Origin: Saprospiraceae bacterium
Lineage (GTDB): Bacteria; Bacteroidota; Bacteroidia; Chitinophagales; Saprospiraceae
Length of the DNA stretch: 64,000 bases
Reading direction: 5' to 3'
Assembly: GCA_016714445.1 (NCBI GenBank)
Contig: JADJNF010000008.1
Location: 682,001 to 746,000 of the forward strand
Shown here: in pieces, positions 53,955 to 63,534 of the stretch
Layout of the letters: the number at the start of each line of letters is the position of its first letter
Position numbering within the stretch: the stretch's first letter is position 1
The notes under the pieces: model-generated
What the model was told of the DNA's origin: nothing
Database searches by the model: none
The model's input: the letters and a program-made list of their open reading frames with translations, nothing else
Position numbers and translations under genes: made by a program

Positions 53955-55331
53955 ATGAACAGAAGAGAATTTTTACTAAAAAGTACCCTTGCAGGATCTA
54001 CTATATTGCTGAACCCTAAAACAGCTTCATACATCAGCAGTCAAGGCAATAAGCCTAAATCTGTCATTATCATCGGTGCAGGATTTGCCGGGCTTGCTGC
54101 TGGCATGAAATTAAAATCTGAAGGTATTCAGGTAACCATTCTTGAGGCTAGAAAAAGAATTGGTGGAAGAGTTTTTTCAAATCAACCAACTAAAGCCAAT
54201 GGTCAGGTAATCGAGCTTGGTGCTGAATGGGTAGGTAGTTCTCATGAAAGAGTGATATCACTTTGTAAAGAATTCGGATTGACATTAGAAAATAATCAGT
54301 TTGAAACAGATCTCTTATTGGGTGGAAAACATAGTAAATCTGGAAAATGGGGTTTCAGTCAGGAAATGAACAAATTCTGGGAAAGCAAAGTATCCATTTG
54401 GGAAAACATGTCTGAAACACAGCGGAAAAAATTAGATGCAACAGATTGGTGGAGGTATCTAACTCAACAAGGCATAACCGGAAATGACCTACTGCTCAGA
54501 GATCTGATGGATTCTACAGATTTTGGGGAGAGCATCCGACATACTTCTGCATATGCGGCCTTTGCTGAATATGCAGAAAGTAGTGAAAAAAATGAAATGG
54601 ATCTAAAGATAAAAGGCGGAAACGCTACATTAGCAGAAAAAATGGCAGATTACGTAGGAAAAGATAATATTCTTCTCGACCACTCCGTCCAAATTGTAAA
54701 ACAAAAAGGATCAAAAGGCGTCTTATTAACTTGCAGTAATGGAAAAACATTTGATGCTGAGAGAATGATATGCGCCATTCCCACTTTTTCTCTTTTAAAA
54801 ATTGACTGGCAACCTGGCCTTCCTAATCAGATGAATGATGCGTTACAAGTGCTGCAATATGCCCGAATCGGAAAATTTCCCGTAGTATTCTCAGAACGAT
54901 TCTGGAAAAGAGATGATTTTGATATGTTAACTGATACGCCGGCGCATTATTTTTATCACGGCACTAAAAACCAATCAGGCAAGACAGGAGTGCTCATGTG
55001 TTATGCGACGGGTGACAAAGCTGATGTACTTGCTTCGGTCAGCAAATCTCAAAGATTGGACATTATTATGAATTCACTAAAACCCGCTTTCGGAAATGTC
55101 AGAAAATATGTCTCAGAAGATCTTATGTATTACTGGGGTCAGGATGCATTTTCTAGTGGTGCATATGCTTTTTATGGGAAAAACCAGTGGTTTGAAGTCA
55201 TGCCTGCTTTAAAAAAACCGTTTGAAAATGTATATTTTGCAGGAGAGCACTTAGCAGATTGGCAAGGGTTTATGGAAGGAGCCATCAATAGTGGCGAAGA
55301 AGCTGCAGAAATGGTGGTTACTGGTTATTAA
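53955..55331 (+). CDS. Tat-exported flavin-containing amine oxidase
   Basis: The 458-residue protein begins MNRREFLLKSTLAGSTILLN, a twin-arginine signal (RR-E-F-L). The Rossmann FAD motif is SVIIIGAGFAGLAAGMKL (GxGxxG), followed by VTILEARKRIGGRVFSN. The C-terminal flavin motif is VYFAGEHLADWQGFMEGAIN and EEAAEMV. These features place it in the flavin monoamine oxidase family, which oxidises amines with oxygen and releases hydrogen peroxide, an aldehyde and ammonia. The export signal implies a periplasmic location with cofactor already bound. The substrate is not predictable. The globin gene starts 20 bp after its stop codon, which suggests co-expression. Confidence 0.9.
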   Translation: MNRREFLLKSTLAGSTILLNPKTASYISSQGNKPKSVIIIGAGFAGLAAGMKLKSEGIQVTILEARKRIGGRVFSNQPTKANGQVIELGAEWVGSSHERVISLCKEFGLTLENNQFETDLLLGGKHSKSGKWGFSQEMNKFWESKVSIWENMSETQRKKLDATDWWRYLTQQGITGNDLLLRDLMDSTDFGESIRHTSAYAAFAEYAESSEKNEMDLKIKGGNATLAEKMADYVGKDNILLDHSVQIVKQKGSKGVLLTCSNGKTFDAERMICAIPTFSLLKIDWQPGLPNQMNDALQVLQYARIGKFPVVFSERFWKRDDFDMLTDTPAHYFYHGTKNQSGKTGVLMCYATGDKADVLASVSKSQRLDIIMNSLKPAFGNVRKYVSEDLMYYWGQDAFSSGAYAFYGKNQWFEVMPALKKPFENVYFAGEHLADWQGFMEGAINSGEEAAEMVVTGY

Positions 55332-55350
55332 TCATATTCAATCGATTAAA

Positions 55351-55755
55351 ATGAAACCTGAACAAATAAAACTGGTAAAAAAGACATGGAAAATTTTGAT
55401 GGGTATTAACCCCAAAATCATTGGAGATGCTTTTTATTCTAAGCTTTTTACAGATCATCCTGCAATCCGAAAATTGTTTCCATCAGACATGAATCAACAA
55501 TACATCAAACTGGTAGATATGCTTACGTCTATTATCATGAATCTTGATCATTTAGAATCAGTTTCGGAAGAAATAATAGCTATGTCAAATCGTCATACCG
55601 GATATGGTGTAAAACCTGCTCATTATGAGATGGTAGGAAGTGCTTTGTTGTGGACACTTCAGAAAGGATTAGGTGCAGAATGGAGTGACGATATCGAAAA
55701 TGCATGGATCGCATGTTATCAGTCATTGGCGGATACTATGATACAAAATAATTAA
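55351..55755 (+). CDS. Single-domain globin (flavohemoglobin-type)
   Basis: The start at 55351 (MKPEQIKLVKKTWKILMGIN) is chosen over an in-frame ATG inside the upstream gene; 134 residues result. The fold is that of bacterial single-domain haemoglobins such as Vitreoscilla haemoglobin: FYSKLFTDHPAIRKLFP in the B-C region, MLTSIIMNLDHLE, and HTGYGVKPAHYEMVGSALLW, where His of AHY is the proximal F8 haem ligand. There is no reductase domain. Such globins bind oxygen or detoxify nitric oxide. It probably shares a transcript with the amine oxidase gene, an oxygen-consuming and peroxide-producing enzyme. Confidence 0.92.
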   Translation: MKPEQIKLVKKTWKILMGINPKIIGDAFYSKLFTDHPAIRKLFPSDMNQQYIKLVDMLTSIIMNLDHLESVSEEIIAMSNRHTGYGVKPAHYEMVGSALLWTLQKGLGAEWSDDIENAWIACYQSLADTMIQNN

Positions 55756-55779
55756 GGTCTAAATACCAAAATTTAGACC
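55756..55779 (+). other. Hairpin after the globin gene, no clear T-run
   Basis: GGTCTAAAT and ATTTAGACC form a perfect 9-bp stem with a 6-nt loop directly after the stop codon. It lacks the T-tract of a Rho-independent terminator, so it may be an mRNA-stability element. The rest of the gap to 56117 holds nothing convincing; a 79-codon frame at 55882 has no recognisable features. Confidence 0.5.
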
Positions 55780-56117
55780 CAAATGTAATAATACGATTCA
55801 TTTCATTTTTACCACGCTTTAGATGTCTTTTTACTTTGTTTTGATGCCAAAATTTGGTCTTTCTTTGCAAGAGTACTTATTTTGCAGCGTATGAGAATTT
55901 TATTTAAAACATTATTTACCATATACCGGAGACGAAATGAATCTTTTCACCATTTTGCCTATATTGAAAATCCAAATGTTCACAAAAGTCATGAAAGTAT
56001 TTTCCAACCATACATCATTTCATATCATCTTAATGGAAAGGATAGATTATTATTAATCACTATATTTTGTTGTCAATATAGATTAGATGGTTGCAGATTC
56101 AAGAAATTCAAACGAAT

Positions 56118-59100
56118 ATGAAACAAAGTGTATTTGTTACAATCATTTGTATTTTGTCTTTCTGTTCATCATCAATAGCACAGTACGACGGGTACAATTT
56201 CCGAAAACTTTCAGTCAATGACGGATTGAATGATGGCATCGTCAGAGCTGTGGGACAAGACAAATATGGTTTTATATGGATTGCAACAGTAGGAGCACTA
56301 AATAGATTTGACGGAAAAAATATACAACACTTTACCAATATACCTACCGATACACTGAGCCCATATCCCAGTCAACCCAAAGCATTATTCTCTGATAGCA
56401 AAGGTAGCTTTTGGATAGGATATGAAACAGGTTTAGTAAGATATGATTTTAATAAACAACTTTTTATAAGAATACCTGCACTGAAAGATGTACATGTATA
56501 TACTATGATGGAAGGAAACAATGAAGACTTGTACTTAATTACAAGTAAAGGACTTGTACGGCACAATATTACTACCAACAATACATTTTTCTATAGTCAA
56601 TCAAACGAAAAAAAATATCATGAGTTACAAAATGTCCGACTTTATGATATCACCCAAAAAAATGATATGCTTTATATAGGTAGCGATAAAGGTCTGCTTA
56701 TTTTTAGTTTACTAGATCATACCATTTCACTAATTGAGATTCCAATACTACAAGAGATCAGTATTTATAGATTAGCCATTGACAAAAACAATAATATCTG
56801 GATAGGTACACATGGACATACCAAGCTACTAAAATTGCTGCCTGACCTAAAGACTATAGAAATATTTGATCACTTTTTAACTTCCGATATATTGACCCAA
56901 GCGCTCAATATCACAGATATTCTGGTTGATAATAAAGGCAAAGTTTGGGTTTCCACATTGATAGACGGTATCTTAGAATATAAAGAAAAAGACAATATTT
57001 TCATTAAGCATTTATATAATAATGACATTCCATCGAGCCCCTCCGGAAATTACCACAGATGTTTGTTTGAAGATAGGGATGGCCTCATTTGGGCAGGTGG
57101 TGATGTGATCGGTGTCAATTACTTTGATCCATCAGCCAATTTTTTTAAGTCATTGATGCCTTTTCCAGATAGACTCCATGAAAGAAACAGAAGTGTGGCC
57201 CGCGGTATCACACAAGATAGTGATGGAAATATATGGATAGGATCACATGATGGTGTCGTCAGATATAATACCAAAGATAAAACGTATGATATATGGAGAA
57301 ATGATAAAGGTAAAAAGCCAGTGATCTACTCCAATCTTGTCAGGACGATATTATGTGATGACGACAATAATATTTGGATTGGTACCGGTGCCGGAGTGAA
57401 CAGATATAATTATAAAACAAAAAAAATGGAATTTATTCCAGAGAGTAACTTACCCCTGAGATTTTATAATGCTATTAATAATGATAAAAGTGGTAATATT
57501 TGGTTCTGTACCAATGATACAGCTGCACTTTATTGGTATGATACCAGACTTAAAAAATATAATAATATCAGCCACCATCCACAACTCAAAAAATTTGCTA
57601 ATACCGCACCTACATCTTATGTGTATGAAGACAGCAAGAAAAGACTTTGGATTTCTTTGGCAAAAAAAGGCATGATCAGACATGACAAAAAGACCTTATT
57701 CACAAAATTATATGCCACTACAGAAGCATCCGAACACAGAATTATAGGTGATCAGGTCGTTGATATCAAAGAAGATAAAAGCGGTGTCATCTGGGTCAGT
57801 ACATTTAATGGTATATCCGGTATAGATGTGACTAACAATACAATTACATCTTTTAATAATCAAAATGGACTAATAGGCAATCAAGCATCTCCACTAGCTA
57901 TAGACCATGATAATAGACTATGGATAGGGATATCTGGTGGATTGATGATGCTAAATCAAAAGAGAAATCACTTCACGACTTTTTCTCAAGGAGATGGTTT
58001 ACCTTCAGTTGGATTTCCCGAACATGCTGCCGTATATTTAAATAATAATGAAATTGCTTTTCCTTCCAATAACGGAGTTATAATTTTTAACCCAAATGAG
58101 TGGAAAGAAAAAGAACAAAGTTGGATTATTACATCAAGAGCTACTCCGTTTTTGGAAAAGAATATTTTAGCATCAATGAAAGCAGTGATAATGATTCGAT
58201 TCATTTAAAATCTGATGAAAATTCATTTAGCTTTAATCTTGTAGCTCTGAATTATACCCATACTTCACAAACTTGGTATGCATACAAGCTTGAAGGTTTT
58301 GAGAATGACTGGCATTATACAAAAGATCCTAAAGCTGTATTTACCAATATTCCAGGAGGTCAATATACATTTTTATACAAAGCATCATCTATAAATAATA
58401 ATTGGCAAAAGGTTCCCGATAAAAAGGTAATTGTAATATTAGAAACGGTATTTTATAGAACGAAATGGTTTTTGTTTTTTATTGTTCTTCTGGTAGGAGC
58501 GTTCATTTATATGTTTTATAGATACAGAGTAGATCAACAAACACAAGTCTATGAACTAAAATCAAAAGCTCAACTCCTCGAAAAAGAAAAAACAGCAGTC
58601 ATGTACGAAAATCTGAAACAACACCTCAACCCACATTTTCTTTTTAACTCTCTCACATCTTTGAGTAGTCTTATTAGAATAGATCAGCGTCAGGCAGGAG
58701 ATTTTCTGGATAAAATGAGCAAAGTATATCGATATATTCTAAAGAATAAAGATAACGAAACGGTACCTCTCATTGATGAACTAAAGTTTGTTGATATGTA
58801 CAACCAATTGCAAAAAACAAGATTTGGTGATGGTTTGCATATTAGTGTAAACATCTCCGAAGAATATCACTACCGCAAAATTGCTCCCGTTACTTTACAA
58901 AACCTGGTAGAAAATGCAATAAAGCATAACATAGCCGACGAAGATGCAACACTTTTGATCAGTATGTACATTGATGATGATTATCTGGTGGTTGAAAATA
59001 ATCTACAGACTAAGGGTTTTGTAGAAACAAGTAATAAACAAGGTCAACATAGTATGATTTCATTATACAAATATTTAAGTCCAAGACCTGTGATCATCAC

Positions 59101-59143
59101 AGAATCCGAAGACTTTTATACCGTAAGAATTCCTTTAATCTAA
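56118..59143 (+). pseudogene. Two-component regulator propeller sensor histidine kinase, frameshifted
   Basis: Two overlapping frames form one split gene. The ATG at 56118 gives a signal peptide (MKQSVFVTIICILSFCSSSI, then AQ) and about 11-12 Reg_prop repeats with W-I-G motifs (KYGFIWIATVGALNRFD, SDGNIWIGSHDGVVRYN, DNRLWIGISGGLMMLN) forming periplasmic propellers. The frame is lost near 58103-58120, in A-rich sequence with a five-A run at 58108-58112, consistent with loss of one base. In the other frame follow a Y_Y_Y domain (AYKLEGFENDW, IPGGQYTFLYKAS), one transmembrane helix (WFLFFIVLLVGAFIYMFYRY), and a LytS-type kinase (LNPHFLFNSLTSL with the phospho-acceptor His; LVENAIKHNI, N-box). A LytTR regulator gene follows 11 bp later. 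Either the gene is inactive or the base is a consensus error. Confidence 0.85.
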
Positions 59144-59154
59144 AACAAATTGTC

Positions 59155-59928
59155 ATGATAAAAGCAGTAATCATCGAAGACGAACAACTCATTGCTAAAG
59201 AATTGCAATATAAGATTTCAGATGTGGCACAAGATGTAGAGATCATTCAAGTTTTGCCAAGTCTGAAGACTGCTTTTAAATGGTTTATGGAAAATGCAGA
59301 GCCTGATCTTATTTTTGCAGACATCCAATTGAGTGATGGTATTAGTTTTGAGATATTTAAAAGATATGATCTCAAGTGCCCCATTATTTTCACCACCGCT
59401 TATGACGAATATGCCATACAAGCGTTCAAAGTAAATGGAATAGATTATCTCTTAAAACCTGTTGATTCTGACGATCTTACTAAAGCAATAGACAAATCAA
59501 GATCCATCATAAATAGTAAAGCCGAATATCCAAACGACTTTCATCAATTAATTAGCCTTATCTCAAATCCGGATTCTTTAAAAAATAAGTTTAAAGAACA
59601 GTTCATTGTGAGTCATCGCAAACAATGGATTCCTGTCGTCGTAAAAGATATTGCATGTTTCTATAGGGATAGTATCAACTTCATTTACACATTCACCGGT
59701 GAAAAGTATATGCTTGATTTTGCAACTCTAGAAGAAGTAGAAGAATTGCTCGACCCTAAACAGTTTTATAGGTCCAATCGTCAGTCCATCATTAATATCA
59801 ATGCCATTCAAAGTGTAAAACCGCACGAAAACCAAAAATTGACGGTCTCCTTGATACACCCATTGAAGCTGGAAGTAGACATTAGTCGAGAGAAAGCACC
59901 GGCTTTTAAGAAATGGCTGGACAGATAG
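59155..59928 (+). CDS. LytTR-family response regulator
   Basis: The 257-residue protein has an N-terminal receiver domain (IKAVIIEDEQLIAKEL, phosphorylated Asp in PDLIFADIQLSDG, IIFTTAYDEYAIQAFKVNGI, LLKPVD) and a C-terminal LytTR DNA-binding domain (FIVSHRKQWIPVVVKDIACF, FYRSNRQSIININAIQSVKP). It lies 11 bp after the propeller histidine kinase gene and is its likely partner; LytS/LytTR pairs commonly control envelope or metabolic genes. The target promoters are unknown. The regulator is intact although the kinase gene is split, so its activity may now depend on other phosphate donors. Confidence 0.93.
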   Translation: MIKAVIIEDEQLIAKELQYKISDVAQDVEIIQVLPSLKTAFKWFMENAEPDLIFADIQLSDGISFEIFKRYDLKCPIIFTTAYDEYAIQAFKVNGIDYLLKPVDSDDLTKAIDKSRSIINSKAEYPNDFHQLISLISNPDSLKNKFKEQFIVSHRKQWIPVVVKDIACFYRDSINFIYTFTGEKYMLDFATLEEVEELLDPKQFYRSNRQSIININAIQSVKPHENQKLTVSLIHPLKLEVDISREKAPAFKKWLDR

Positions 59929-60027
59929 AAGAATACATGTTCAACCCATAAGATCTGGACATAATCAATATAATTCTAAACAAAGGCAATTAAAAGTGTT
60001 ATCTTTGCAACAGTAAAAAATCAATCA

Positions 60028-60597
60028 ATGAGTTTATTGTCCACAGAACTAACAGCAAGGTGCGGATCAAAATGTGAAATTTGCGGAGCAGGAGGTAAAC
60101 TTTTTCCTTTTGTAGTTGCACCAAAAACCGGCCAGCATGTCGATGAGCAAGTGGCAATCTGTAATACTTGCCATGATCAGATAGAAAATACGGAAAGAAT
60201 AGATATTACACATTGGAGATGTATAAATGAGTGCATGTGGTCTGAAGTTCCTGCTGTGCAGGTTGTCTCGTATAGAATGCTTCAAGTGCTTAGTGATCAG
60301 GAATGGGCGCTGGATTTGCTGGGAATGATATATATGGACGATGAAACACTGGAGTGGGCAGAAGGTAGTGCCGGAGATGATGCAGTTCATAAAGATAGTA
60401 ATGGTCATATTCTGAAAACCGGAGACTCTGTGGTTTTGATTAAAGATTTGGACGTAAAAGGCGCCAATTTTATCGCTAAACGAGGAACACCTGTAAGAAG
60501 AATAACTTTGGTACATGACAATCCCGAACAAATTGAGGGCCGTGTCAATGATCAACACATAGTGATTTTAACCAAGTACGTTAAAAAGTCAGTTTGA
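60028..60597 (+). CDS. phnA: PhnA domain protein
   Basis: The 189-residue protein has an N-terminal zinc-ribbon-like region (CGSKCEICGAGGKLFPF with CNTCHDQIE), a central segment DQEWALDLLGMIYMDDE and LEWAEG, and the C-terminal PhnA domain (VHKDSNGHILKTGDSVVLIK, DLDVKGANFIAKRGTPVRRI, IEGRVNDQHIVILTKYVKK). Family members are named for phosphonate operons but are mostly not needed for phosphonate use; some have phosphonoacetate hydrolase annotations that refer to a different protein of the same name. The role is therefore open. TATCTTTG at 60000-60007 is a likely -7 box. It converges with the desaturase gene, with 11 bp between the stops. Confidence 0.88.
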   Translation: MSLLSTELTARCGSKCEICGAGGKLFPFVVAPKTGQHVDEQVAICNTCHDQIENTERIDITHWRCINECMWSEVPAVQVVSYRMLQVLSDQEWALDLLGMIYMDDETLEWAEGSAGDDAVHKDSNGHILKTGDSVVLIKDLDVKGANFIAKRGTPVRRITLVHDNPEQIEGRVNDQHIVILTKYVKKSV

Positions 60598-60608
60598 TAA
60601 ATTTTATC

Positions 60609-61604
60609 TTACATCCTTACACCTATCCATTTAAATTCGTATTCGCTAAAAGGATTAGACATTCGCTCCGAAATTTTTAGTAATCTATCCGGCAGTTTTA
60701 CTAAATAGTCCCTGGATTTTTCGCCAGTTTCATTCAGTCCGCTCAGATGTTCAATATCCCACTCTATTACAAGATCACGTAGGATGTTGGCATAATCAGT
60801 GGCTGTATATACACCTATTCGTTGTGCTGCATCAGTAAAATGCCCCCAAAGTCCACCTACTTCCATACCTGTTTCACGTAAAAAATGTGCTGGCATGACT
60901 ATTTTTTTGCGCATCATATCTTCAAATGCGACTAAAACTTCATCAGGGTCGTATTCAAATATCTTTTTAATAAAACTCATATATGCTTTGGCGTGTCTCA
61001 TCTCGTCAGCAGCGATGACCCCATTTATTTTACTCAATAGTGAGTCACCTTGCTGTTTTGCCAATGAAGCTACCCGACGATGTGATATGTTGGTAGCCAA
61101 TTCCTGAAAACTGGTATAAATAAAATTGCGGTATGGATCCTGTCCTGTCTCGATGTTAAATCCATCTGCAATCAGGTATTGGGTTGATCGCTCAAACTCC
61201 TGCATATTTACTCTACCAGAAAGATAAAGATATTTATTGAGGAGATCACCGTGTCTGTTTTCTTCCGCAGTCCATGATCGGACCCAAACTTTCCATGGAT
61301 TGGTTTCAGGTTCTTCATGTATTCCTTCCAGTCTGCTCAACCATGATTCATAACTAGGAAGCGCTTCTTCAGTAATAGTGTCTCCTACCAGTACAGTCAA
61401 TAAATCATAGGACAACCCCTGAGCTGCACCCCTCAGTTCTTTGACCTGATCAATAAACCCTTCCTGATCTGACGTATCAGGTAAAAAGTCACTTGGCTGC
61501 CAATTGGTTTCTATCGGTTTCAGAAATTTTTCTACTGATTCAGAAATGAAATCTGTCATTGCCCGCATTACTTCAGATCGGGCTCCAAACGGTATTGTTA
61601 TCAA
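60609..61604 (-). CDS. Acyl-ACP desaturase (soluble, diiron)
   Basis: The 331-residue protein belongs to the soluble ferritin-like acyl-ACP desaturases. The diiron motifs are EENRHGDLLNKYL near residue 115 and DEMRHAKAYMSFI near residue 200, with the helix-bundle segments NFIYTSFQELATNISHRRVA between them. The enzyme introduces a double bond in acyl chains on acyl carrier protein using oxygen and ferredoxin. In Bacteroidota such proteins are often annotated acyl-ACP desaturase or AurF-like; position of the double bond is not predictable. It probably adjusts membrane fluidity. The gene is monocistronic on the minus strand. Confidence 0.88.
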   Translation of the reverse strand: MITIPFGARSEVMRAMTDFISESVEKFLKPIETNWQPSDFLPDTSDQEGFIDQVKELRGAAQGLSYDLLTVLVGDTITEEALPSYESWLSRLEGIHEEPETNPWKVWVRSWTAEENRHGDLLNKYLYLSGRVNMQEFERSTQYLIADGFNIETGQDPYRNFIYTSFQELATNISHRRVASLAKQQGDSLLSKINGVIAADEMRHAKAYMSFIKKIFEYDPDEVLVAFEDMMRKKIVMPAHFLRETGMEVGGLWGHFTDAAQRIGVYTATDYANILRDLVIEWDIEHLSGLNETGEKSRDYLVKLPDRLLKISERMSNPFSEYEFKWIGVRM

Positions 61605-61857
61605 TATAATATTTTACTGGAAACAAAGATAACTTATATTTTGACGGATTGTTTTAATATGACTTCTATCATCTTTTGCTTAAATTTTAAGTGTATCATT
61701 TTTAATGAATTTCTTCATCATTATCCAAAAAAGATGATAAACCATTATCCAAAAAAAGGTTACAATTTCAGAGCACTGAACGGGAAATAAAACTTTTCAG
61801 GTTTTTGATAGTAACTATGATACCCTTTACAAATGTCTGATTAAAACAAAAAAAATT

Positions 61858-63336
61858 CTACTGCTTTAGTTGTTTTATCTTGATACCTAAAGCGGCAACT
61901 GTTAATGTCATAAAAGGACTTATCCAGTTAAAAATGGCATAGATGAAATAATCTACAGTCGGTACTCCCAAAACACCAGCATTGTATGCACCACAAGTAT
62001 TCCAAGGTACCAATACTGAAGTAACGGTTCCTGTATCCTCCAATGTTCGGCTTAGATTTACGGGATGAAGACCTTTATCCTGAAATGCTTTTTTATACAT
62101 TTTCCCGGGGATAACCAGAGCAAGATATTGATCAGATGCTGTAACATTGATGGCAAGACATGACAAAACAGTACTGGCAAAAAGACCAAAAACAGTATGA
62201 AACATATTCAATAATGCCTGGCTAATACGAGCCAAAGCACCTATTGCATCCATCACACCACCGAAAACCATGGCACATAAAATCAACCAAATCGTACCAA
62301 GCATTCCTTCCATTCCTTTGGCAGAAAAAAGGTCATTTAATTCCGGATTTGTGGTTTCTATTGATGTTTTGGTAGTTAGTGATTTCATAACGCCTTTGTA
62401 TGCGGTATTAAAATCAAGCGTAGTTCCCTCGGCTATTTTTACCACGATTTCAGGTTGGGCTATAATTGCGACTATACCACCGAGCAGAGCGCCTGCCAGA
62501 AGCGCAACCAACGGCTGAGTTTTTTTTATAATCAGAAAAATTACAACTGCCGGCACTAAAAACAGCCAAGGACTTATATTAAAAGCAGCATCTATAGCAT
62601 TAAGTTTGTCGGAAATATCCGGAGAGCCTGTAGCTGAAATATTAAATCCAATAATCAGAAAAACAACCAAAGCTACAAGAATAGAAGGTACAGTGGTCAT
62701 TAACATATATTTTATGTGATCAAACAATTCAGCACCGGCCATAGCAGATGCAAGATTTGTGGTATCGGATAGCGGAGAAATTTTATCTCCAAAGTAAGCA
62801 CCTGAAATCACAGCACCGGCAGTCATTCCTGGATTTATTCCCATGGTCTGCCCGATGCCTATAAGTGCAATACCCACAGTTGCTGAAGTGGACCAGGAAC
62901 TTCCTGTAGCCAAAGAAACAATGGAGCAAATTACCAGTGATGCAGCAAGAAAAATACTGGGTGTAAGTATTTGCAAACCATAATAAATCATTGAAGGAAT
63001 TACACCACTGAGTAACCATGTACCCGACAATGCCCCAACCATTAAAAGTATAAGGATAGCTCCGGAAGTAGATTTAACATTATGACCCACTTCTTCCATC
63101 ATTTGTTGATAAGATACTTTATTCCGGAAACCGACTATTGCCGCAACAGCTGCACCAATGATAAGTATAAATTGATTACTCCCACCTAAAGCACTGTCTC
63201 CAAAGATAAAAATGTTATATGCCAGCAATCCTACCAAAATAATCACAGGAAAAAGTGCTTCTGTTATAGATAGTTCTTTATTTATTATGATAACCTCTTG
63301 CTCAGGTAATTCAGGTTTGATGTCTTTACTATGCAT
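61858..63336 (-). CDS. nhaC: Na+/H+ antiporter NhaC
   Basis: The 492-residue inner-membrane protein matches NhaC: ITEALFPVIILVGLLAYNIF, GTWLLSGVIPSMIYYGLQIL, SLATGSSWSTSATVGIALIG, ISGAYFGDKISPLSDTTNLA (the DKxSPxSDTT motif of the family), VTASDQYLALVIPGKMYK and VLVPWNTCGAYNAGVLGV. About twelve membrane segments are predicted. It exchanges sodium for protons and supports pH and sodium balance. The chain is full length and no partner gene is adjacent. A sodium antiporter can indirectly serve sodium-driven anion uptake, but a functional tie with the carbon island 30 kb away is speculation. Confidence 0.93.
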   Translation of the reverse strand: MHSKDIKPELPEQEVIIINKELSITEALFPVIILVGLLAYNIFIFGDSALGGSNQFILIIGAAVAAIVGFRNKVSYQQMMEEVGHNVKSTSGAILILLMVGALSGTWLLSGVIPSMIYYGLQILTPSIFLAASLVICSIVSLATGSSWSTSATVGIALIGIGQTMGINPGMTAGAVISGAYFGDKISPLSDTTNLASAMAGAELFDHIKYMLMTTVPSILVALVVFLIIGFNISATGSPDISDKLNAIDAAFNISPWLFLVPAVVIFLIIKKTQPLVALLAGALLGGIVAIIAQPEIVVKIAEGTTLDFNTAYKGVMKSLTTKTSIETTNPELNDLFSAKGMEGMLGTIWLILCAMVFGGVMDAIGALARISQALLNMFHTVFGLFASTVLSCLAINVTASDQYLALVIPGKMYKKAFQDKGLHPVNLSRTLEDTGTVTSVLVPWNTCGAYNAGVLGVPTVDYFIYAIFNWISPFMTLTVAALGIKIKQLKQ

Positions 63337-63534
63337 ATTTTTTGCAAATTGATAAAGTTAATTGATAATAATCACGCAATATAAAAGTAATATTAATAAA
63401 TTTACCAAATTATTTTTATGTTTATTTTTGAATTTACAAAAGCCAATTTTTTTGACATGATACAAATTTCGCTTTGAAATGAACATTTTAGTATCAAATA
63501 AGATTGTAGTTTCTAATTTATTATCCAAATCATT

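Noticed and set aside
55882..56121. 79-codon plus-strand frame before the propeller kinase
   Set aside because: It overlaps the kinase start, has no domain or good promoter, and its composition is unlike neighbouring genes. A weak coding possibility remains.
58100..58135. Programmed -1 ribosomal frameshift in the kinase gene
   Set aside because: The reading-frame phase does not place a standard X XXY YYZ slippery heptamer at the junction, so a base loss is simpler.
60868..60883. Third parS-like sequence (TGTTTCACGTAAAA) inside the desaturase gene
   Set aside because: Only the left half matches. The palindrome is broken on the right, and the site lies within coding sequence.
61719..61756. 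Direct repeat CATTATCCAAAAAA (two copies, 24 bp apart) between the desaturase and nhaC genes
   Set aside because: Two short A-rich copies are not enough to call an operator or CRISPR-like array.
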